Source of the DNA: an uncultured Azospirillum sp.
Lineage (GTDB): Bacteria > Pseudomonadota > Alphaproteobacteria > RF32 > CAG-239
Assembly: GCA_902489675.1 (NCBI GenBank)
Contig: CABUAP010000094.1
Coordinates: forward strand, 1 to 5,440
Direction of reading: 5' to 3'
Length of the DNA stretch: 5,440 nt
A model generated the notes under the pieces. It saw only the letters and a list, made by a program, of their open reading frames with translations, had not been told where the DNA came from and ran no database searches. The first letter of the stretch is position 1, and each line of letters begins with the position of its first letter. Shown here piece by piece: positions 1 through 4,503 of this stretch. Both the position numbers and the translations under genes were made by a program.

Positions 1-665
1 GTATATTCCCCGATTCTGTAGAAGCAGTGCTTAAAGAAACCGATATTAACGATATCAGCGGGATTGGCCGCAGCCATTCCCGATTGATGGCATATAACGG
101 CGTATTTACGGCCTGGGATTTTGTGAACAGGCCGGATCAGCTGATTCGCAAACAGATGGGAATAGCGGGATTGGATTTGAAATATGAATTGCTGGGACAT
201 TATATGCGGCGGTTGGAAACAGTGCCGGCTTTGCCGCAATCGGTACAGGACACATCGGTTTTGCCGGGGTTTACGTCTGATCCGGAAGTTTTAAAATCCC
301 AATTGCGTTATCATCTGCACCGAGCCTGTCATCGGATGCGAAAAGACGGCTGTTTTTGTACCGTTGCCGGCATTATGCTGCGTACCAAAGATTTTGCGGT
401 GGTTTCCGATAAAATCAAACTTCCGGCGGCGTCCGATGCGGAATTTTGTATTGCCGATGCGGTGATGCCGTTGTTAAAAAATATTTATCACGCCGGTGTT
501 CTTTACCGCAGCAGCGGGGTGATGCTTTCCGGGTTGGTATCAAGAGAAAGTTATCAGCCGGAATTGTTCGAACGTCTGCAGTTTAAAAGTAGTCCGCTTT
601 CTGCCGCTTGGGATGCTTTAGAAAACAAATTCGGCCAAAACGTCATTAAGAACGGCTGGAGCTAA
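1..665 (+). CDS. Y-family (UmuC-like) DNA polymerase, C-terminal part, 5' end outside window
   Basis: Translesion polymerase of the UmuC/DinB superfamily, which copies past damaged template bases. The frame is open from position 3 with no stop, so the GTG at 27 is an internal codon and the catalytic palm lies left of the window. Visible parts in order: a helix-hairpin-helix/thumb segment (DISGIGRSHSRLMAYNG, encoded around 50-100), then the little-finger domain with the LRYHLHRACHRMRKDG helix, an LRTKDF strand (UmuC proteins have a similar RTxPF) and the UmuC-like stretch IYHAGVLYRSSGVMLSGL followed by ELFE. It ends at FGQNVIKNGWS, whereas UmuC proteins usually continue with a W.MR...LSP.YTT tail, so the C-terminus is short. 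A UmuD-type partner would lie outside the window. The family call rests on recognised motifs; UmuC rather than DinB is favoured by YRSSGVML and the LF motif. Its TAA lies 3 nt from the stop of the convergent gene. Confidence 0.85.
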   Translation, partial: IFPDSVEAVLKETDINDISGIGRSHSRLMAYNGVFTAWDFVNRPDQLIRKQMGIAGLDLKYELLGHYMRRLETVPALPQSVQDTSVLPGFTSDPEVLKSQLRYHLHRACHRMRKDGCFCTVAGIMLRTKDFAVVSDKIKLPAASDAEFCIADAVMPLLKNIYHAGVLYRSSGVMLSGLVSRESYQPELFERLQFKSSPLSAAWDALENKFGQNVIKNGWS

Positions 666-668
666 AAA

Positions 669-1106
669 TCAGCTTTTGAAACTTTTGTTAATGTTAACGG
701 CAAACAGGAAAATTTGCAAAAACATCAGGAGAAGGGCGGCTGCACTGCCGGCAATGCGAATAGCAACACCATCGTAAAACGGCGTAAGATCGGCAACCAG
801 CAGCAACGCTCCGACAAACGGCAATATCCGTAACACGCGGCTGATCCGAAGCTGTCGAGAAAGAAGGAACAGCAAAACGCCGGAAACAACCATTAAAAGC
901 GCCAGATAAACAATCATAGTCGTGGAAATTCCGGCCGGATCAAACCACGGAACCTGAGGCACGCCGGCGGTCTGAATCTCTGCGGTTACGAAAAACATAA
1001 CCAGCAGCCACAAATTGATAACAGCATACAAAATGCGGAAAATAATGCGGTTGTCAAGCGCCCAGACAGCGATCAGCAGCAAAAGCAGAAGAATAATCAG
1101 CGGCAT
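669..1106 (-). CDS. Five-helix inner-membrane protein of unknown function
   Basis: 145-residue, strongly hydrophobic protein that I do not recognise. Likely membrane segments are residues 3-17, 21-42, 62-83, 91-107 and 116-137. The loops are short; the longest, about residues 43-61, carries GVPQVPWFDPAG, and a basic stretch (SRQLRISR, 83-90) separates segments 3 and 4 and is probably cytoplasmic. The ATG at 1106 has AAGGAG 7 nt upstream, a strong ribosome binding site. A near-consensus promoter lies about 75 nt upstream at 1179-1207, so the gene is probably transcribed alone. It converges with the polymerase gene, the two stop codons being separated by 3 nt with no obvious terminator between them. 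Existence as a gene is well supported by the start signals and hydrophobic pattern; function is unknown. Confidence 0.8.
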   Translation of the reverse strand: MPLIILLLLLLIAVWALDNRIIFRILYAVINLWLLVMFFVTAEIQTAGVPQVPWFDPAGISTTMIVYLALLMVVSGVLLFLLSRQLRISRVLRILPFVGALLLVADLTPFYDGVAIRIAGSAAALLLMFLQIFLFAVNINKSFKS

Positions 1107-1178
1107 TTCATGGCTCCTTGACGACCGTGAGGAGAATTCAAAATTGTGTCATTCTCCCGATTGTTTGTTTCTGTTGTT

Positions 1179-1207
1179 ATTATTTTCTGTTTTTAAAATG
1201 ATGTCAA
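1179..1207 (-). promoter_or_regulatory. Sigma-70-type promoter for the five-helix membrane protein
   Basis: Read on the minus strand, TTGACA (1202-1207, full -35 consensus) is followed after exactly 17 nt by AATAAT (1179-1184, five of six matches to the -10 consensus). The predicted start would fall near 1172, giving a 5' leader of roughly 65 nt before the ATG at 1106. Position and orientation fit the downstream gene. Confidence 0.6.
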
Positions 1208-1235
1208 TTTATAAAAAATAATGGTTGCTTGATCT

Positions 1236-1291
1236 GTGTTAAAATGTTACTAAAAAATACGCCAAACAGGTGTTAAAAACCTAAAAAATAC
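1236..1291. repeat. Imperfect tandem repeat upstream of the glycosyltransferase
   Basis: The bipartite unit GTGTTAAAA...CTAAAAAATAC occurs twice: 1236-1244 plus 1250-1260, and 1270-1278 plus 1281-1291. The inner gap is 5 nt in the first copy and 2 nt in the second, so the copies are about 31-34 nt apart, near three helical turns. The second copy lies within an imperfect palindrome (AGGTgTTAAAaACCT, 1268-1282). This block sits between 20 and 75 nt upstream of the start codon, so it overlaps where the promoter should be. A weak candidate promoter, TTGATC (1229-1234), 16 nt, TAAAAA (1251-1256), lies in the first copy. Paired regulator sites or a local duplication are both possible. Confidence 0.5.
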
Positions 1292-1310
1292 AACAAATCG
1301 GAGTAACAAT

Positions 1311-2303
1311 ATGCCGGCGATTTCCCTGATTGTTCCTTTATACAACGCTGTTCGCCATCTGCGGGCTTGTTTGGATTCTGTTACGGGGCAGACTTTTGAT
1401 GATTTTGAGGTGCTGTTGATCAATGATGGCTCAACCGATGATACGGCGGAGATTGCCGCCCAATATTGCCGGCAGGATGCCCGGTTCCGCCTGATTACCC
1501 GGCCGAACGGCGGTGTTTCGGCTGCGCGCAATCATGGTATGGACGAAGCTTCGGCGCCGTTTGTCGCGTTTCTTGATCAAGATGATGTCTTGCACCCGCA
1601 GGCGCTGGAAATTCTCTATCAGATGATTATTCGGGATGAGGCCGATGTCGCCTCTTTTAAAATCCGTTTTGTTCCCGATGATTTTAAAGGAGATCCGGAT
1701 CAAAAACGTTTATCTGTCAAAGATGTTGTGCACACGGCCGTATTCAGCCGCACGCCGGCGGAAGATTTTTTTCAAAATCCCAAAGGCGGGCCGATTTATA
1801 TCTGGAACAAATTGTACCGCCGCAAGGCTGTTGCCGGGGTGTTGTTTCCGCTTGGCGTTCAGCCGGCGGAAGATACCGTTTTCACCATGAAGATGCTGTT
1901 GACGGTCAAAAGTATGGTTTCGACCGATGTCAGCCTGCTGTATTATCGAGAAAACGAAGCATCGGTTTCCAAGCAGGGTATTACGGACAAATATGTACGC
2001 TCTCATGCGCTGGCGGCAAAGGAAATGGAACGCTTTTTTGCAGAGAAGAACGTGGCCGATGAGACTCTTCGCCGTCATCTTGACTTTTATCTCGCCCGTT
2101 TTATTTTCAAATCGCTGGTTTCCCAGCCGCTGCGGAAAATTTTTGGCGCCGATCGGCCGGAGCGGGTGGAAAAAGCGCGGGAATTTGCGGCCTCCCTCTA
2201 TCGCAGCGGTGCCTTAAAACCTGAACTGTTGGGCTTTAAAAAGGCTCTGGCCTGCAAATTGTATCTGACACGCCACGATCGGTTGGCAAAATTTTTGGTA
2301 TAG
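1311..2303 (+). CDS. Family 2 glycosyltransferase
   Basis: 330-residue GT-A fold glycosyltransferase that transfers a sugar from a nucleotide-sugar donor, probably in the cytoplasm on surface or envelope glycan. The N-terminal domain shows the family pattern in order: ISLIVPLYN (4-12), the nucleotide-binding INDGSTDDT (37-45), GGVSAARNHG (67-76) and the metal-binding DxD region FLDQDDVLHP (87-96, D89/D91). Further on are YIWNKLYRR (163-171) and PAEDTVF (185-191), where E187/D188 occupy the usual position of the catalytic ED pair. The last third is basic and helical without clear membrane segments. The length is normal for the family. The ATG at 1311 has GGAG 7 nt upstream. Its stop codon overlaps the ribosome binding site of the next gene, so the two form an operon. 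Donor and acceptor sugars cannot be read from the sequence. Confidence 0.93.
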   Translation: MPAISLIVPLYNAVRHLRACLDSVTGQTFDDFEVLLINDGSTDDTAEIAAQYCRQDARFRLITRPNGGVSAARNHGMDEASAPFVAFLDQDDVLHPQALEILYQMIIRDEADVASFKIRFVPDDFKGDPDQKRLSVKDVVHTAVFSRTPAEDFFQNPKGGPIYIWNKLYRRKAVAGVLFPLGVQPAEDTVFTMKMLLTVKSMVSTDVSLLYYRENEASVSKQGITDKYVRSHALAAKEMERFFAEKNVADETLRRHLDFYLARFIFKSLVSQPLRKIFGADRPERVEKAREFAASLYRSGALKPELLGFKKALACKLYLTRHDRLAKFLV

Positions 2304-2315
2304 GAGAAAAACTTG
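2301..2315 (+). promoter_or_regulatory. Ribosome binding site overlapping the upstream stop, fixing a TTG start
   Basis: TAGGAG at 2301-2306 contains both the glycosyltransferase stop (TAG 2301-2303) and the AGGAG (2302-2306) for the next gene, 6 nt before TTG at 2313. The TAG is also in frame with the second gene, so no start further upstream is possible, and TTG directly precedes the MKLIIIRHG core. This arrangement suggests coupled translation. Confidence 0.8.
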
Positions 2316-2861
2316 AAACTGATTATCATCCGTCACGGACAAACCGACGGCAATGTCAAAGGGCTGGTGCAGGGCGCGGGGTTGGATCTGCCGTTAAACG
2401 AAAACGGACAGGCACAGGCGGCTGCGGCAGTGGATAAATTGCAAGCATATCAATTGCCGGTTATTTACAGCTCTACCATGCTGCGTGCCAGACAAACGGC
2501 CGAAATCATTGCTGCCGGGATCGGTTGTTCGACCGCGGTTGTCGAAGGGCTGGAAGAAGTGCATTTCGGTGAGGCGGAAGGGATGCTTTCGGAAGATGCG
2601 CACCGGGTTTACGGCGATGTGTTTGAAGTGATCAACAACGAGGAAAATCCCGGACGTTTTGATGTTTCTCTACCGGGCGGAGAAAGCATTAACCAAAGTA
2701 CCGAACGGGGAATGGAAGCGTTGTGCCGGATTGCCGCCCAAAACGATCATGCCGTTGTCGGCGTCGTAACCCACGGCGCTTTGATGTTTAATCTCTATTA
2801 TCGGGCTTTTAAGCAGATGCGCCGTTTTGATAATTGCGAATTTTTTGAACTCGAACTGTAA
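2313..2861 (+). CDS. Histidine phosphatase superfamily protein (phosphoglycerate-mutase-like fold)
   Basis: 182-residue cytoplasmic enzyme of the histidine phosphatase (branch 1) superfamily, which removes or transfers phosphate through a phosphohistidine intermediate. The full catalytic set is present: the RHG motif at residues 7-9 (H8 is the phosphorylated histidine) continuing as QTDGN; R58 in SSTMLRARQTAEI (53-65); the likely proton donor E82 in LEEVHFGEAEG; PGGES at 121-125; and the second histidine H154 in VVTHG. The short length and lack of an insertion argue for a phosphatase such as the CobC/broad-specificity type rather than a glycolytic mutase, but the substrate cannot be told. It starts with TTG and lies 9 nt after the glycosyltransferase stop, so it is co-transcribed; a role in sugar-phosphate turnover beside the glycosyltransferase is only inference. 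No terminator is seen in the 25 nt before the convergent gene. Confidence 0.92.
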   Translation: MKLIIIRHGQTDGNVKGLVQGAGLDLPLNENGQAQAAAAVDKLQAYQLPVIYSSTMLRARQTAEIIAAGIGCSTAVVEGLEEVHFGEAEGMLSEDAHRVYGDVFEVINNEENPGRFDVSLPGGESINQSTERGMEALCRIAAQNDHAVVGVVTHGALMFNLYYRAFKQMRRFDNCEFFELEL

Positions 2862-2886
2862 AATATGTTTTTAATTGGCGGTAAGG

Positions 2887-3160
2887 CTAAAAAATCATGA
2901 GAATCAGACCGAGCAGGTAAAACGAAGAAAAATAAAAAGCGCTGAACGCTGCCCAATATTCAAACCGGCCTTGAGGGCGAAAAGTGTGGTTTAAGAACGG
3001 TTTTTGAACCAGATAGCAAATAATGAACAGACTGCAGGCGTTTTGGTAAAAATATTTCCCGAGTTCCTGATCTGTCCATAGTGAAAACAAAAAATAGGCG
3101 ATAAGCGGAAAAACAAACAAAAGCAACCAAAAAATCAGAATATTTTTCAGCTTTTTTCAT
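2887..3160 (-). CDS. Small three-helix membrane protein with an apparent frameshift after the start
   Basis: I do not recognise this protein. The ATG at 3160 has GGAG 6 nt upstream (3167-3170) and is followed by AAAAAAG. Read straight through, it gives a 66-residue product without clear family features. If one base of the A6 run (3152-3157) is lost, or the ribosome shifts +1 there, the start joins a frame open from 3156 to the TAG at 2887-2889. The result would be about 90 residues beginning MKKLKNILIFWLLLF, with membrane segments near 7-28, 36-51 and 68-90. That frame has no ATG and only unsupported TTG/CTG starts (such as TTG at 3126, without a ribosome binding site). The clean positive-then-hydrophobic N-terminus makes the joined reading far more protein-like. 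A sequencing indel, a recent inactivating mutation or slippage are all possible. The gene converges with the phosphatase gene, 25 nt away. Confidence 0.55.
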
Positions 3161-3168
3161 TACCGTCT

Positions 3169-3187
3169 CCGTTCAATAGGATAAATT
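3169..3187. repeat. 19-bp direct repeat, copy 1 (next to the small membrane gene start)
   Basis: CCGTTCAATAGGATAAATT occurs here and again at 3235-3253, exactly 66 bp away. Similarity continues weakly for about 18 nt to the right, ending in CATAAT here and TATAAT in the other copy. Copy 1 abuts and slightly overlaps the ribosome binding site of the minus-strand small membrane gene, so it lies in that gene's leader. Confidence 0.85.
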
Positions 3188-3234
3188 TGTTGCGCCATAA
3201 TAACTCGGCGCCTGCGCGTAAGCGGCGGGAGCTG

Positions 3235-3253
3235 CCGTTCAATAGGATAAATT
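3235..3253. repeat. 19-bp direct repeat, copy 2
   Basis: This copy is identical over 19 bp to 3169-3187. The spacer between the copies (3188-3234) is mostly GC-rich (for example CGGCGCC and GCGGCGGG) and contains short self-complementary patches. Two copies with one spacer are not a CRISPR array. A local duplication or part of a dispersed intergenic element is more likely. Confidence 0.85.
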
Positions 3254-3267
3254 GATTATGCTATAAT
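3238..3267 (+). promoter_or_regulatory. Possible extended -10 promoter reading right into the intergenic region
   Basis: TATAAT at 3262-3267 is a perfect -10 box preceded by TGC (extended -10, 3259-3261). The -35 is poor (TTCAAT 3238-3243, 18-nt spacer). Transcription would start near 3274 and run into the GC-rich structured segment. The same box belongs to a palindrome, so it may instead serve the minus strand. Confidence 0.35.
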
Positions 3268-3290
3268 AGCATTAAATACTGAAATGTAAA
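3263..3290 (-). promoter_or_regulatory. Probable promoter for the small membrane protein gene
   Basis: On the minus strand, TTTACA (3285-3290, five of six to the -35 consensus) is followed after 16 nt by TATTAT (3263-3268, five of six), preceded by TGC (extended -10). The start would be near 3256, giving a leader of about 95 nt that includes copy 1 of the 19-bp repeat and nearly all of copy 2. It overlaps the plus-strand candidate promoter on the palindrome GCTATAATAGC (3260-3270), so the two could not be used at once. Confidence 0.5.
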
Positions 3291-3304
3291 TCTATAAATA
3301 TCAT

Positions 3305-3406
3305 TTTCCGGTCCGGAAATATCCGCAACGGGGCGTACAAAGGAGCCTGAGGGCTTGGTCGGCGAGGCTCTGTTTCCGAAACGTCGTCCGGACGTCCCGG
3401 AGCGGG
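3305..3406 (+). ncRNA. Candidate structured RNA in the intergenic region (unidentified)
   Basis: No protein gene fits here, but the sequence is highly self-complementary. The perfect hairpin-like palindrome TTTCCGG-T-CCGGAAA lies at 3305-3319. CCGC (3323-3326) pairs with GCGG (3402-3405) and, after an AA/GA internal loop, CGGGGCGT (3329-3336) pairs with ACGTCCCG (3392-3399) with one G-U pair. Enclosed is AAAGGAGCCT (3339-3348) with AGGCTCTGTT (3365-3374), nine of ten positions paired. An alternative hairpin ACGTC/GACGT (3381-3395) competes with the long stem. By hand count 3323-3406 is about 68% G+C, against about 18% for 3241-3300. I cannot assign it to a known family: the SRP RNA and RNase P signature segments are not seen. 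The strand is chosen from the candidate promoter at 3238-3267 and is uncertain. It could also be a dispersed palindromic repeat. Confidence 0.3.
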
Positions 3407-3438
3407 AATAAAAAAGCCTCCGCGGTCAACGGAGGCTT
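3407..3438 (-). terminator. Rho-independent terminator for the small heat-shock gene
   Basis: AAGCCTCCG (3414-3422) and CGGAGGCTT (3430-3438) form a perfect 9-bp stem with a 7-nt loop. On the minus strand the stem's terminal TT continues into four more T and then ATT (3413-3407), a classical U-tract. It lies about 100 nt after the stop of the heat-shock gene. On the plus strand the stem is followed by AAAAG, so it is not a good terminator in that direction. Confidence 0.8.
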
Positions 3439-3534
3439 AAAAGAACCGCCTTTTTTTGTTATTATTTATCGGCGGAGCTGTTCAGCGGGTGTTTAGGACT
3501 TCCGGTCGTTGAGCAAACACCGGCGGAAAATTTT
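3439..3534 (-). other. Long structured 3' untranslated region of the small heat-shock gene
   Basis: Between the stop codon at 3535 and the terminator there is no gene, but two further hairpins are possible: GGTGTTT (3488-3494) with AAACACC (3515-3521), 7 bp around a 20-nt loop, and CCGCC (3446-3450) with GGCGG (3471-3475). A short perfect inverted repeat GCTG-TT-CAGC lies at 3477-3486. On the plus strand, T7 (3451-3457) and T6 (3531-3536) runs follow these stems at a distance, so a weak plus-strand stop signal is also possible. Confidence 0.35.
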
Positions 3535-4008
3535 TTATTGTTTTTTCTTATTCTTAATAGACAGTCTTTTCTTCTTTGACTTTTCGGCTACGGTTTTGGG
3601 AATGCGGATTTTCAGAACCCCGTCTTCATAATCGCCTTCGGCTTTGGCATAATCCAGATCCCAAGGCAGCGGAATGGTACGTTGAAACATTCCGTATGAT
3701 ACTTCGGAAAAATAGTTGTCGCCTTTGCCGTGTTCAACCTTGCTTTTTTTCTCACCGCTGATGGAGAGGTAGCCGTCGGAAGAAATTTCCACATCCAGAT
3801 CCTGTTCGTCAATTCCCGGCACTTCCGCCAGAACGTTAACCGCATCCTTGCTTTCCGAAAATTCAATTTTGGGTTCCAGCTGCCGCATTTCAAATTCTTC
3901 CGGCATTTCGAACATATTGCGCAAATGGGATAAAAAATGCCGGAATTCGTTTCCCGAATGTGCCGGCATATCATAGTCTTTTTGACGGTTGGTGATTGCG
4001 TTTCTCAT
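3535..4008 (-). CDS. Small heat-shock protein, Hsp20/alpha-crystallin family
   Basis: 157-residue cytoplasmic chaperone of the Hsp20 family, which holds unfolding proteins until ATP-dependent chaperones refold them. After a variable N-terminal arm (1-45), the alpha-crystallin domain covers about 46-138: PKIEFSESKDAVNVLAEVPGI (start 46) matches the usual opening strand and PG turn, LSISGEK (81-87) and RTIPLPWDLD (110-119) the middle, and the signature DGVLKIRIPK (129-138) the end. The lysine-rich tail carries LSI (149-151), in the place of the I-x-I motif that links subunits into oligomers. Length and domain order are typical. The ATG at 4008 has GGAG 8 nt upstream. The 79-nt gap to the EF-hand gene and the terminator at 3407-3438 suggest a separate or semi-separate transcript. 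I found no convincing heat-shock sigma promoter or ROSE-like thermometer in the short leader. Confidence 0.95.
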   Translation of the reverse strand: MRNAITNRQKDYDMPAHSGNEFRHFLSHLRNMFEMPEEFEMRQLEPKIEFSESKDAVNVLAEVPGIDEQDLDVEISSDGYLSISGEKKSKVEHGKGDNYFSEVSYGMFQRTIPLPWDLDYAKAEGDYEDGVLKIRIPKTVAEKSKKKRLSIKNKKKQ

Positions 4009-4087
4009 TGTCTGTTCTCCGTTGATTGTTTTATCTCAACCGACAACATAATCACCGCAAATTGCATTTATAAGCTAAACTTAAGGA

Positions 4088-4462
4088 TTAGTAATAACGT
4101 GCGCGTCCTTTATCCTGTTTTTGATATTCTTCAATATAAGCAGACAGTTCCTGAAAAGTCAGAAAACCGTCTTCATCCGTATCCGCCGCCTTAAATTGCT
4201 CGGTCGGAGATTGGTAGATCCCTTTTTTGCGTGCCCGTCGCGCATTTTTTTCTTCCGTACGGGTATAAGTGCCGACTTTTGCGCCAAACTCTTCGGGGCT
4301 CAATTTGCCGTCGCGGTCTTTGTCCAAACGGTTCATTTCACCAATCGCAATTTTTTGTGCGTAAGAAACCTGCGGCACATCTTTAGGTGGGTTATATTTG
4401 GCCTGAACGGCAAACGGAACCATCACGGCGGTGAGCAAAGCCGCATAAATCATCTTTTGCAT
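4088..4462 (-). CDS. Secreted two-EF-hand calcium-binding protein
   Basis: 124-residue protein, probably periplasmic or cell-surface. Residues 1-21 form a signal peptide: MQKM, a hydrophobic core at 5-19, and an AVQA cleavage site before K22. Two complete EF-hand loops follow: D47-K-D49-R-D51-G...E58 and D94-T-D96-E-D98-G...E105, both with the D-x-D-x-D-G pattern and the glutamate at position 12 expected for calcium binding. A basic linker (KNARRARKKG, 72-81) separates them. An ATG 24 nt upstream (4486) is in frame but has no ribosome binding site and would add MKDKRRLK; the ATG at 4462 has AGGAG 7 nt upstream, so I chose it. The gene lies 41 nt after the autotransporter stop on the same strand, so shared transcription is plausible. 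A regulatory, structural or Ca-buffering role cannot be told apart. Confidence 0.88.
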   Translation of the reverse strand: MQKMIYAALLTAVMVPFAVQAKYNPPKDVPQVSYAQKIAIGEMNRLDKDRDGKLSPEEFGAKVGTYTRTEEKNARRARKKGIYQSPTEQFKAADTDEDGFLTFQELSAYIEEYQKQDKGRARYY

Positions 4463-4474
4463 CTTTAATCTCCT
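4460..4474 (-). promoter_or_regulatory. Ribosome binding site deciding the EF-hand gene start
   Basis: AAGGAG with its core AGGAG at 4470-4474 stands 7 nt before the ATG at 4460-4462. The longer in-frame ATG at 4484-4486 would translate through this site and has no purine-rich element of its own. The short form also gives a cleaner signal peptide. Confidence 0.75.
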
Positions 4475-4503
4475 TTTATCTTTCATTTATCGCTACTTAA
4501 CTT

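Noticed and set aside
688..699. GTTAATGTTAAC inverted repeat resembling a CtrA-type TTAA pair
   Set aside because: The spacing between the TTAA halves is 2 nt rather than 7, and it lies inside a coding region.
1015..1221. 68-codon plus-strand reading frame over the membrane-protein start and intergenic region
   Set aside because: It is antisense to a well-supported gene start and promoter, has no ribosome binding site and has low-complexity composition.
1250..2078. Several minus-strand frames opposite the glycosyltransferase
   Set aside because: All are antisense to a gene with complete family motifs, and none has family features or start signals of its own.
3169..3253. CRISPR-like repeat-spacer-repeat
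   Set aside because: There are only two copies of an AT-rich 19-mer with one 47-nt spacer and no cas genes in view.
3323..3406. tRNA, SRP RNA or RNase P RNA
   Set aside because: There is no cloverleaf with a TTC-type loop, no conserved SRP GGAAG-type loop and no GAGGAAAGTCC segment of RNase P RNA.
4009..4087. Heat-shock sigma promoter or RNA thermometer upstream of the small heat-shock gene
   Set aside because: I found no convincing CTTGAA/CCCCAT-type pair and no hairpin that clearly masks the GGAG site.
4121..4468. 115-codon plus-strand frame opposite the EF-hand gene
   Set aside because: It is the reverse complement of a clear signal-peptide and EF-hand gene, with no ribosome binding site.
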